DNA of 64,000 nucleotides from Marinospirillum sp031581385 (GTDB taxonomy: Bacteria > Pseudomonadota > Gammaproteobacteria > Pseudomonadales > Halomonadaceae): assembly GCF_044810985.1 (NCBI RefSeq), contig NZ_CP085242.1:372001-436000 (forward strand). The letters run 5' to 3'. Shown one piece after another: positions 45,875 through 53,048 of the stretch. Both the position numbers and the translations under genes were made by a program. The stretch's first letter is position 1. The number at the start of each line of letters is the position of its first letter. The notes below the pieces were generated by a model. The model ran no database searches, was not told the DNA's origin, and saw nothing but the letters and a program-made list of their open reading frames with translations.

Positions 45875-46891
45875 GTGCCCGAATTTATCTTGGAATACCT
45901 GGGCTTTCTTTTGAAAGTTCTGACTTTTGTAATAGCCCTAGTGATCCTCTTGAGCCTGGCTGCTGCCATCAAACGCGGCCGCGCCGGTCAGGAGCAACTG
46001 GAAATCCACTCCCTCAACGATCGCCTGGAAGAGCAGCAGGAGGAGTTGCAGGAGCAGTGGCTGGAAGGCAAAGCGCTCAAAAAACAGCGTAAAGAGGCCA
46101 AGCAAAAGAAAAAACAGCGCCAGGAAAACAAACCTGAAGCCCCCAGGGTGTTTGTTCTGGATTTCAAAGGCGATCTGGCAGCCACCCGAGCGGGAGCCCT
46201 GGGGCGGGAAATTACCTGTCTGCTGGATCTTTTACGCCCGAACGATGAAGTGGTCCTGCGCCTGGAAAGTGCCGGAGGCTTTGTACACAGCTATGGCTAT
46301 GCAGCAGCCCAGTTACAGCGCCTGCGCGACCGGCAAATCAGGTTGACCGTTTGTGTTGACAAGGTAGCGGCTTCAGGCGGGTACATGATGGCTTGTGCGG
46401 CAACCCAGCTTTTTGCGGCCCCCTTTGCGGTCATCGGCTCGATCGGGGTGGTGGCGGAAATGCCCAACCTGCATCGCTTGCTGAAAAAGCATGATGTTGA
46501 TTATGAAGTTCTGACCGCTGGCGAGTACAAGCGCACTCTGACGCTGCTGGGAGAAAACACCGAGGAAGGCCGCAGGAAATTTATTGATGATCTGGAAGCC
46601 ACCCATCAGCTGTTTAAAAGCTATGTACAGCGCAACCGGCCTGATCTGGAGATCGATAAAGTGGCCAAGGGGGAAATCTGGTACGGCGAGCAGGCGGTCA
46701 GCCTGAAGCTGGTGGATCAGTTGATGACCAGTGATGATTATCTGTTGAAAAAACGTGCCGAGGCCGAAGTTTTCAGTCTGCAGTTGAAGAAACCGGCTCC
46801 TCTGGTTGAACGGGTGACCTCCCAGGCAGCCGGTGTTCTGGAACAGCGGCTGCTGAGCTGGTGGCCCAAATTCCAGATACCCTTCCGCTAG
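45875..46891 (+). CDS. sohB: Inner-membrane peptidase SohB (S49 family)
   Basis: A 338-residue S49 serine protease with one N-terminal membrane helix (FLLKVLTFVIALVILLSLAA), a Lys/Glu-rich coiled linker (about 45-90) and the peptidase domain. Catalytic Ser is expected in KVAASGGYMMAC and Lys in AGEYKRTLTLLG, the usual S49 dyad. E. coli SohB is 349 residues and is thought to act in the periplasm on misfolded or leftover peptides. It starts with GTG at 45875, preceded by AGGAG at 45864-45868. It overlaps the convergent ArsR gene by 4 bp. Confidence 0.94.
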   Translation: MPEFILEYLGFLLKVLTFVIALVILLSLAAAIKRGRAGQEQLEIHSLNDRLEEQQEELQEQWLEGKALKKQRKEAKQKKKQRQENKPEAPRVFVLDFKGDLAATRAGALGREITCLLDLLRPNDEVVLRLESAGGFVHSYGYAAAQLQRLRDRQIRLTVCVDKVAASGGYMMACAATQLFAAPFAVIGSIGVVAEMPNLHRLLKKHDVDYEVLTAGEYKRTLTLLGENTEEGRRKFIDDLEATHQLFKSYVQRNRPDLEIDKVAKGEIWYGEQAVSLKLVDQLMTSDDYLLKKRAEAEVFSLQLKKPAPLVERVTSQAAGVLEQRLLSWWPKFQIPFR

Positions 46892-47202
46892 GTAGCGCAG
46901 TACATCGAGTGCAGGGTGTGGATCACCTGTTTGGCTTCCTCGCCCTTTAATGAGTAAAAGATGGTCTGGGATTCACGACGTGTTTTCACCAGGCCGTCTC
47001 TGCGCAGAATAGCCAGATGCTGGGACAGGGCGGACTGGCTGAGATCCAGGCATTCGTTCAGCTCGGTCACCGACATTTCCTTGTCATCCAGATGGCACAG
47101 AATCATCAAGCGGTTTTCATTGGCCAGGGCCTTGAGGAGGGTCGTGGCTTGCTGTGCGTTGTTTCGGAGTTCTTCAATCAGCGGGTTGCCTGAGTTGGTC
47201 AT
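46888..47202 (-). CDS. ArsR-family repressor, BigR/SqrR type
   Basis: A 104-residue winged-helix regulator (LLKALANENRLMILCHLDDK, LSQSALSQHLAILRRDGLVK). Cys36 and Cys102 are 66 residues apart, the same spacing as Cys42 and Cys108 of BigR, which respond to persulfide by disulfide or tetrasulfide formation. It lacks the metal-binding ELCVC motif of ArsR/SmtB. A 7-bp inverted repeat 41-67 bp upstream of its start is a likely operator. It stands alone, with no sulfide dioxygenase or sqr gene adjacent, so targets beyond itself are unknown. Confidence 0.87.
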   Translation of the reverse strand: MTNSGNPLIEELRNNAQQATTLLKALANENRLMILCHLDDKEMSVTELNECLDLSQSALSQHLAILRRDGLVKTRRESQTIFYSLKGEEAKQVIHTLHSMYCAT

Positions 47203-47243
47203 GATTAAGCCCAGTGGTTTTTGTGGTGAGCGGTTATTCTACT

Positions 47244-47269
47244 AATGAGTATATTTCATTTCACTCATT
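47244..47269. promoter_or_regulatory. AATGAGT-N12-ACTCATT operator of the ArsR-family gene
   Basis: A perfect 7-bp inverted repeat just upstream of the BigR/SqrR-type gene, suitable for self-repression. Confidence 0.6.
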
Positions 47270-47480
47270 CTACTCTTTTTTCCCACTTTTGTTGACACCC
47301 CTGGTAATGAGAGGCGTTTTTTTGTGAGCTAAAGGACTGATTGTCAGCAATTTTCCTGTTTTATATTTATCCAGTTCAGGAATAAGCAGGCTTCTGAGCC
47401 TCTATTTTCGCCTCTTGCGCCTTTTGTATTAGTTTCAAACGCCTTCCGGTGCTTTAGAGTTACATCCTGAAAATGCATGA

Positions 47481-47503
47481 AGTGTCGACACTCGGTTCGA
47501 GTG
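47481..47503. promoter_or_regulatory. Overlapping palindromes in the prpE leader
   Basis: AGTGTCGACACT (47481-47492) is a perfect 12-bp palindrome. It overlaps CACTCG-GTT-CGAGTG (47489-47503). They lie 35-57 bp before the prpE start and could be operator sites or alternative RNA hairpins. Confidence 0.45.
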
Positions 47504-47537
47504 AAGTCCAATAAAAAACGAGTCAGAGGCGAGAGAG

Positions 47538-49424
47538 ATGACCTATAAAGCTGAATACGAGCGTTCCATCAAGCAACCGGAAGCTTTCTGGGGTGAGCAG
47601 GCGGAAAAACTGCCCTGGTATAAAAAGCCAACCAAAATGCTGGAAAAGGATGAAAACGGTGCCTGGCGCTGGTTTGTGGATGGTGAAATGAACACCAGCT
47701 ACTGTGCCCTGGACTACCATGTGGACAATGGGCGTGCCGACCAGACAGCTGTCATCTATGACTCACCGGTGACCGATACCAAATCCAAGCTGACTTATCG
47801 CCAGATGCGTGACCAGGTGGCCAAATTTGCCGGGGGTTTGCGCAAGCTGGGCGTGGAAAAAGGTGACCGTGTGGTTATTTACATGCCCATGGTTCCCGAA
47901 GCCCTGGTGGCCATGTATGCCTGTGCCCGCCTGGGTGCCGTGCATTCGGTTGTCTTTGGTGGCTTTGCTCCGCATGAGCTGGCTGTGCGTATTGATGATG
48001 CCAAACCCAAGGTCATCGTTTCTGCTTCCTGCGGCATTGAAGTCAGCAAGGTAATTCCTTACAAGGGCCTGCTGGATGATGCTATCAGCCAGTCCGAGCA
48101 CAAACCGGATCACCTGGTGGTTCTGCAGCGCCCTCAGCAGACCTGTGAGCTGAGTGAAGAGCGTGACCTGGACTGGGAAGAGCTGATGAAGGCCGACCCG
48201 GTTGATCCGGTTCCGGTCAAGGCAACCGATCCTTTGTATGTGCTCTACACCTCCGGCACAACGGGCAAGCCCAAAGGTGTCGTGCGGGATAACGGCGGTC
48301 ATGCCGTGGCTCTGAAATACAGCATGAAAACGGTCTACGACATTGATCCCGGTGAAGTCTTCATGGCAGCGTCCGATGTGGGCTGGGTTGTCGGTCACTC
48401 TTACATCGTTTACGCGCCTCTGCTGGCTGGTTGCACCACGATTGTTTATGAAGGCAAGCCGGTCAAAACGCCGGATGCCGGTGCTTTCTGGCGCATGATT
48501 GAAGAATACAAGATCAAGGGCTTTTTCACGGCACCCACAGCCTTCCGTGCAGTCAAGAAAGAAGACCCCGAAGGCAAGCTGCTGGCCCAGTACGACATCT
48601 CCAGCCTGAAAGCCATGTACCTGGCGGGTGAGCGTCTGGATCCACCGACTTACCACTGGCTGAATGAAATGCTGCCTGTGCCGGTTATCGACCACTGGTG
48701 GCAGACAGAAACCGGCTGGGCGATTGCCGGTAACATGATGGGGCTGGAGCCTGTTGAACCCAAGGCCGGTTCAGCAACCTTTCCGACTCCGGGCTTCAAT
48801 GTCCAGATTCTCGATTCCAAAGGCAACCAGGCACCGGCCAATGAAGAAGGCAGTGTCGTGGTCAAGCTGCCCATGCCTCCCGGCTGCCTGACCACCGTCT
48901 GGGGTGATCACGCCCGTTATGAAAGCTCCTACATGGCGGCTTACCCTGGTTACTACCTGACCGGTGACGGTGGTAAATTTGATGAAGACGGCTACCTGTT
49001 CATCATGGGTCGCACCGATGATGTCATCAACATCGCCGGTCACCGCCTGTCCACGGGTGAAATGGAAGAAATCGTTGCTTCCCATCCGGGTGTGGCTGAG
49101 TGTGCGGTTATTGGTGTGGCGGATGAACTCAAGGGTCAGCTGCCGGTGGGTCTGGTGATTACCAAAGACGGCTGGGATGGTGATCCTGCTGAACTGGAAA
49201 AAGAACTGGCTGCGCTGGTGCGCAAGGAAATCGGTGCCATTGCCTGCTACAAGCAGACGCTGGTGGTGGATCGCCTGCCCAAAACCCGCTCTGGCAAAAT
49301 CCTGCGCAAGATCCTGCGTAACATTGCCGATGGTAAGGAATACCAGGTACCGTCCACCATTGATGATCCAGCCAGCCTGGAAGAAATCGAAGAAGCCATG
49401 AAGGGGCAGGGGCTGGTGAAGTAA
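47538..49424 (+). CDS. prpE: Propionate-CoA ligase (acetyl-CoA synthetase family)
   Basis: A 628-residue AMP-forming acyl-CoA synthetase. The ATP-binding motif is YTSGTTGKPKGVVRDNGG, DHWWQTETGW lies in the active site, and the C-terminal Lys that forms the adenylate (and can be acetylated) is in RSGKILRKIL. The RDNGGH and SDVGWVVGHSYIVYAPLLAG blocks match PrpE rather than Acs, which is also about 20 residues longer. It activates propionate, and acetate less well, for central metabolism. No prpBCD genes adjoin. Start ATG at 47538, with GAGGCGAGAGAG upstream. Confidence 0.9.
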   Translation: MTYKAEYERSIKQPEAFWGEQAEKLPWYKKPTKMLEKDENGAWRWFVDGEMNTSYCALDYHVDNGRADQTAVIYDSPVTDTKSKLTYRQMRDQVAKFAGGLRKLGVEKGDRVVIYMPMVPEALVAMYACARLGAVHSVVFGGFAPHELAVRIDDAKPKVIVSASCGIEVSKVIPYKGLLDDAISQSEHKPDHLVVLQRPQQTCELSEERDLDWEELMKADPVDPVPVKATDPLYVLYTSGTTGKPKGVVRDNGGHAVALKYSMKTVYDIDPGEVFMAASDVGWVVGHSYIVYAPLLAGCTTIVYEGKPVKTPDAGAFWRMIEEYKIKGFFTAPTAFRAVKKEDPEGKLLAQYDISSLKAMYLAGERLDPPTYHWLNEMLPVPVIDHWWQTETGWAIAGNMMGLEPVEPKAGSATFPTPGFNVQILDSKGNQAPANEEGSVVVKLPMPPGCLTTVWGDHARYESSYMAAYPGYYLTGDGGKFDEDGYLFIMGRTDDVINIAGHRLSTGEMEEIVASHPGVAECAVIGVADELKGQLPVGLVITKDGWDGDPAELEKELAALVRKEIGAIACYKQTLVVDRLPKTRSGKILRKILRNIADGKEYQVPSTIDDPASLEEIEEAMKGQGLVK

Positions 49425-49458
49425 GCTGGCTCTGGCTAGGTGCTGGCTCTGGCTTGGT
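49425..49458 (+). repeat. Tandem 17-bp repeat after prpE
   Basis: GCTGGCTCTGGCTAGGT (49425-49441) and GCTGGCTCTGGCTTGGT (49442-49458) differ at one base. They begin immediately after the prpE stop. ORFs read across the 447-bp gap look spurious. Confidence 0.75.
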
Positions 49459-49474
49459 GCCAGGGCTGGCTTGC

Positions 49475-49753
49475 GCAAGGGGGCTGCTTTTCACTGCGTT
49501 CGACGTCCTGCTGCCTCAAGCAGTGCGCTGCGCAGTCCCTGCTGCGCTGGACGCAGCCCCCTTGCCGCCAGCTGCAGACTTGGTTGCTACATCAGGCGAA
49601 GGTTGCTGCTTGGTCAGGCTGTCCACGACAGGAGGTCGTGGCCGACCCACATGGAAGTGGGAAGTGCAGAGATTCATCGGGAATGAATTCTGCCAGAGCT
49701 TACAGGGAGGTATTCACGCGTCCTGACAAGCAGTACCTTCGCCGGGATCCCGG
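49475..49753 (+). repeat. Modular palindromic repeat element, copy C (full length, extended)
   Basis: It starts with a perfect 13-bp inverted repeat (GCAAGGGGGCTGC at 49475-49487, its complement at 49553-49565) that includes the GACGCAGCC-CCCTTGCCG module shared with copy A. The second module has arms at 49595-49618 and 49722-49743 around a core at 49614-49726. The core's first hairpin is CCACGAC-AGGAG-GTCGTGG: the loop matches copies A and B, but the stem bases have changed on both sides. Two extra hairpins (CCCAC...GTGGG and a GATTCAT...ATGAATTC type) are inserted before TTACAGGGAGGTATTCACGC. A CCGGGATCCCGG palindrome (49742-49753) ends it. Confidence 0.8.
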
Positions 49754-49786
49754 CAGCAGACCCCCTTGCATCAGCCAGCTTCGGGC

Positions 49787-49815
49787 TTGGCATCTTCGCG
49801 CCGCTTGCCTATAAT
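49787..49815 (+). promoter_or_regulatory. Sigma-70 promoter of yhhQ
   Basis: TTGGCA (49787-49792), a 17-bp spacer and TATAAT (49810-49815). The predicted start near 49822 gives a leader of about 50 nt that contains the riboswitch. Confidence 0.8.
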
Positions 49816-49832
49816 GCGCGCCTTCATTCATC

Positions 49833-49864
49833 CAGGGTTCCCTCAACCCCTGACAAAAAAAGGA
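49833..49864 (+). ncRNA. preQ1-I riboswitch
   Basis: A compact H-type pseudoknot can be drawn exactly as in class I preQ1 aptamers. P1 is CAGGG (49833-49837) with CCCTG (49848-49852). Loop 1 starts TTC, CCT (49841-49843) can pair with AGG in the tail, and C49847 precedes the 3' strand of P1 at the position of the preQ1-pairing C17 in B. subtilis. The A-rich tail ACAAAAAAAGGA (49853-49864) contains the Shine-Dalgarno sequence, 7 nt before the yhhQ ATG. Ligand binding should therefore hide the ribosome binding site. The gene downstream imports queuosine precursors, as expected. Confidence 0.83.
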
Positions 49865-49871
49865 TCCAGCC

Positions 49872-50534
49872 ATGCTGTCTCTTTCTGCTTCGCAATTCCG
49901 TAAAGCCCTTGTTTATCTTTCCCTGCTGCATATTCTGATTATTGCGGCCAGCAACTATCTGGTGCAGTTTCCTTTTGAATTTCTGGGTTTGCACAATACC
50001 TGGGGTGCTTTCACCTTTCCGTTTATCTTTCTTGCCACTGATCTGACGGTTCGCGTGTTTGGCAAGGTTCTGGCAAGGCGCATTGTTTTTGCAGTGATGT
50101 TCCCCGCTCTTTTGCTGTCTTATGTGATTTCCGTGGTTTTTGCCGAAGGGCGCTTTGCCGGTTTTTCCGGTCTGGGTGACTTCAATCTGTTTGTGGCGCG
50201 AATTGCTCTGGCCAGTTTTATGGCCTATATGTTGGGGCAGTTGCTGGATATCAAGGTGTTTGATCGCCTGCGCAGGGTGCCTCTCTGGTGGGTGGCTCCG
50301 GCGGCTTCAACCCTGTTGGGGAATGCCCTGGATACCCTGGTGTTTTTTGGGGTGGCTTTTCAAAACAGCCCGGATGCTTTTATGGCAGCTCACTGGCCGG
50401 AAATTGCCCTGGTGGATTATGGGTTCAAGCTGGGTCTGTCTCTTTTGTTCTTCCTGCCTGCTTATGGCCTGGTTCTGGCCTGGCTGCAACAGCGCCTTTT
50501 ACTGGAGTCACCCAGGGGTGCGGTCAAACTCTAA
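49872..50534 (+). CDS. yhhQ: Queuosine-precursor transporter YhhQ
   Basis: A 220-residue integral membrane protein of the YhhQ/COG1738 family with about six helices. LHILIIAASNYLVQFPFEFL, WGAFTFPFIFLATDLTVRVF, GQLLDIKVFDRLRR and STLLGNALDTLVFFGVAF are characteristic. It imports preQ0/preQ1 for tRNA queuosine synthesis in relatives. Control by the preQ1-I riboswitch in its leader supports this function. Confidence 0.93.
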   Translation: MLSLSASQFRKALVYLSLLHILIIAASNYLVQFPFEFLGLHNTWGAFTFPFIFLATDLTVRVFGKVLARRIVFAVMFPALLLSYVISVVFAEGRFAGFSGLGDFNLFVARIALASFMAYMLGQLLDIKVFDRLRRVPLWWVAPAASTLLGNALDTLVFFGVAFQNSPDAFMAAHWPEIALVDYGFKLGLSLLFFLPAYGLVLAWLQQRLLLESPRGAVKL

Positions 50535-50628
50535 ACAGCTGATATCGCCTTTTTCATTGGTATTGGGTGGTTGATTATTGGCATAATCAGTGCAAGATGC
50601 ATGAATCAACTGATTGAAGGAGTCTTGC

Positions 50629-51402
50629 ATGAGTAGTCTGGCGCATCAGCGTTATGGACAGGGGCAGCCCCTGGTTGTCCTGCATGGGCTGTTTGGAAGT
50701 GCGGATAATTGGCGGGGTCTGGCCAGGAACTGGAGCGACGAGTTTGGCGTCTGGTGTTTGGATCTGCGCAATCATGGGCGCAGTTTTCATGCCCAAAGCA
50801 TGAGTTACACCCAGCAGGCGGAAGATCTGCGCTTTTGGATGGACAGTGAGGATCTGGACAAGGTCAGCTTGCTGGGCCATTCCATGGGCGGAAAGGTGGC
50901 CATGGAGTTTGCTCTACGCCACCCTGACCGGGTCGACAAGCTGATTCTTGCGGATATTGCTCCGGTTCGTTATGAGCACACTCATTCAGCGATTATTGAA
51001 GGGTTGCGTGCTTTGCATGCCCAGGAGCCCTGGCATGAAAGGCGTGAAGCTGATCATCTGCTGGCTGATTATGTGGATGAGGTGCAAATCCGGCTATTTC
51101 TTCTGACCAATCTGGTCAAAACAGAAGATGGCTTGCGTTTGCGGGTGGGTATTGAGGAAATCAGCCGTGATTATCAGGCCATTATTGATGCACCTCCGGC
51201 CATGGCTGAAGACAAGACCTTTAGCGGCCCGACCCTGGCCATTCGGGGCACCCAGTCCGACTATATTACGGATGACCTTCTGGATGAGTTCAAGCGCGGT
51301 TTTCCGAGCCTGGAGTTGGCCGAGCTGGATGCCGGGCACTGGTTGCATGCTGAGCAGGCCGAAGGTTTTCGGCGCCTGGTGAGTGACTTTCTCAACGACT
51401 AG
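50629..51402 (+). CDS. ybfF: Alpha/beta-hydrolase, YbfF-type esterase
   Basis: A 257-residue alpha/beta-hydrolase. The oxyanion region is VVLHGLFGSADNWRGLARNW, the nucleophile Ser lies in LLGHSMGGKVAM, and the final His is in LDAGHWLHAEQ. Close relatives (E. coli YbfF) hydrolyse short acyl esters and acyl-CoA, but the natural substrate is unknown. The ATG at 50629 is chosen: AAGGAG at 50617-50622 is 6 nt upstream, whereas the alternative TTG at 50614 lies before it. The gene lies 9 bp before eda. Confidence 0.87.
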   Translation: MSSLAHQRYGQGQPLVVLHGLFGSADNWRGLARNWSDEFGVWCLDLRNHGRSFHAQSMSYTQQAEDLRFWMDSEDLDKVSLLGHSMGGKVAMEFALRHPDRVDKLILADIAPVRYEHTHSAIIEGLRALHAQEPWHERREADHLLADYVDEVQIRLFLLTNLVKTEDGLRLRVGIEEISRDYQAIIDAPPAMAEDKTFSGPTLAIRGTQSDYITDDLLDEFKRGFPSLELAELDAGHWLHAEQAEGFRRLVSDFLND

Positions 51403-51411
51403 AGGTGCGTC

Positions 51412-52071
51412 ATGTCCCATGTGTCTCCCTTCGACTGGTCTTCTCTTCTGGCAGAGCAGCCCCTGATTCCGGTGTGGGCTTCAGCGGTGATGCCTGAGCT
51501 GGCTGAAGACCTGGCGGCAACCCTGTTAAGCGCGGGTTATGGTGTCCTTGAAGTCACCCTGCGCGAAGAGGCGGCCTGGGAGGTGCTGGCACAACTCAGA
51601 TCCACGGAAATTACCCTGGTAGCAGGTAGTGTACGCACGCCCAAGCAGTTACAGAGGCTGAAAGATCTGGGGCTGACCCTGGCGGTGACTCCCGGTTGGT
51701 GCCCCGAGCTGTGTACGGCAGCGCAAGAGCTGGGCATACGTCTTTTACCGGGGGTGGCCACTCCCGGTGAGGCTCTGCAGGCCAGTTTGCAGGGCTACCG
51801 CCAGGTCAAGCTTTTCCCGGCCCAGGTACTGGGTGGCCCGGCTTACCTGCAGGCTTTGCGGGCTCCCTTGCCGGAAATGCAGTTTGTACCCACCGGGGGG
51901 GTTGATGAATCCAGCCTGGCGCACTGGTTTGCCATGCCCTGTGTGGTTGCTGTTGGCGGCAGCTGGATGCTGCCCAGGGAGCTTTTGCTGAGGCGGGACT
52001 GGAGTATTCTGGAAAATCTGGCGGCCCGCTCACTGCAAGCAGCCAGAGAGTTGAGGCAGCAGGCCGGTTAA
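51412..52071 (+). CDS. eda: KDPG/KHG aldolase-like protein
   Basis: A 219-residue class I aldolase of the Eda family, splitting 2-keto-3-deoxy-6-phosphogluconate or 4-hydroxy-2-oxoglutarate. The Schiff-base Lys is expected in QVKLFPAQVLGGPAYLQALR, and VLEVTLREEAAWE carries the catalytic Glu and phosphate-site Arg. The usual GAGTVL segment reads VAGSVRT, a slight divergence. FVPTGGVDESSLAHWF is typical of the family. No edd gene is in the window. It is followed by the IF-2B-like and RpiR genes on the same strand, which suggests one carbohydrate unit. Confidence 0.85.
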   Translation: MSHVSPFDWSSLLAEQPLIPVWASAVMPELAEDLAATLLSAGYGVLEVTLREEAAWEVLAQLRSTEITLVAGSVRTPKQLQRLKDLGLTLAVTPGWCPELCTAAQELGIRLLPGVATPGEALQASLQGYRQVKLFPAQVLGGPAYLQALRAPLPEMQFVPTGGVDESSLAHWFAMPCVVAVGGSWMLPRELLLRRDWSILENLAARSLQAARELRQQAG

Positions 52072-52094
52072 GCAGAACAACGAGAGGAGATGCA

Positions 52095-52118
52095 ATGGAA
52101 GGGGGATCTAAGGCATGA
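52095..52118 (+). CDS. Seven-codon leader frame overlapping the IF-2B-like gene
   Basis: ATGGAAGGGGGATCTAAGGC and a stop (M-E-G-G-S-K-A) follow AGGAG at 52086-52090. The TGA overlaps the next gene's start as ATGA, as in translational coupling. Too short to call a product; it may only set translation of the following gene. Confidence 0.35.
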   Translation: MEGGSKA

Positions 52119-53047
52119 TTTATGCCAAAGACAATGCTGACTTTAAATTCCGGCGTTTGCGGGCTGTTAAAGAGGATCTGAACAGTGGTGCGGCCACTCT
52201 GGCTCGCAAGACACTGGAAGACATCATCGACTTTGCCGATGGCTGTGAGGCTGAGGATACTGCTGAGCTGGTCAGGGAACTGACGGATCTGGCAACCCAG
52301 CTGGGTGAAGCCCGTCCCAGTATGGTTGCCGTTCGCAATGCCCTGCAACGCTGGACCAGCTGTCTGGAGCACCTGCCTCAAGAGGATCTGAAAGCTGCCC
52401 GAGGCGAGGCCCAGGTGGCTGCCGAGGAGGTCATTGAAGAATTACGGCAGTCGCGTTTGCTGGCCGTTCAGGAGTGCATGAAGGAGCTTAAGGATGGCAT
52501 GACCATCATGACCCACAGCACCAGCTCCACCGTAATGGCGTTATTCAGTGCCTGTTATCAGGCGGGCATCAAGCTGGAAGCGATCATCACCGAATCCCGG
52601 CCGGGTATGGAAGGGCGCAAGCTGGCGCGATTTCTGAACAAGATGGCGGTTCCCACCCAGTTTATTTCTGAAGCCCAGATGGCCTATTTTGTACCCCAGG
52701 CGGACAAGGTGATCGTGGGGGCCGACAGCCTGCTGCGTGATGGCACCCTGGTCAATAAGGCAGGTAGCCGCTTGCTGGCGCTGGCAGCAAGAGATTCAGG
52801 CGTACCCTTCTGGGTGCTGGCGGAAAGTTTCAAGCATAGCCTCACCGCAGCAGAAGATGTGGTTCTGGAAGAAATGCCCACCGAGGAAATGCAGCTGGAG
52901 CCTCTGGGTTCGGTGCAGGTGCGCAATATCTACTTTGATCTGGTGCCTGCGCGCCTGATTACCGCCTGGGTGAATGAGCAGGGGGTGCGGGTGGAATTCC
53001 AATCCCTGGCTGAAGCCAGTCGTGCTCCTTTATTGGGGCGCGATTGA
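52115..53047 (+). CDS. IF-2B-like / ribose-1,5-bisphosphate isomerase-like protein
   Basis: A 310-residue protein of the eIF-2B alpha/MtnA fold. A helical N-terminus (about 1-110) is followed by a Rossmann-like domain with MTIMTHSTSSTVMALFSACY, ITESRPGMEGRKLARFL, DKVIVGADSLLRDGTLVNKA and SFKHS blocks. In MtnA and archaeal R15P isomerase the Cys in the THC-type motif is catalytic; here it is THSTSS, so the chemistry may differ or be absent. The Asp in GADS is kept. Substrate is unknown; the eda and RpiR neighbours hint at a phosphosugar. The following gene starts 2 bp later. Confidence 0.75.
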   Translation: MIYAKDNADFKFRRLRAVKEDLNSGAATLARKTLEDIIDFADGCEAEDTAELVRELTDLATQLGEARPSMVAVRNALQRWTSCLEHLPQEDLKAARGEAQVAAEEVIEELRQSRLLAVQECMKELKDGMTIMTHSTSSTVMALFSACYQAGIKLEAIITESRPGMEGRKLARFLNKMAVPTQFISEAQMAYFVPQADKVIVGADSLLRDGTLVNKAGSRLLALAARDSGVPFWVLAESFKHSLTAAEDVVLEEMPTEEMQLEPLGSVQVRNIYFDLVPARLITAWVNEQGVRVEFQSLAEASRAPLLGRD

Positions 53048-53048
53048 G

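Larger units (their letters stand above)
47203..47537. other. 335-bp intergenic region upstream of prpE
   Basis: It contains the ArsR-type operator at 47244-47269 and the prpE leader palindromes at 47481-47503. The rest is AT-rich with no open reading frame. A TTGACA at about 47291 has no good -10 partner. Confidence 0.6.

Noticed and set aside
49440..49814. Three overlapping frames of 71-124 codons after prpE
   Set aside because: They run through the tandem repeat and palindromic element C and have no protein-like features.
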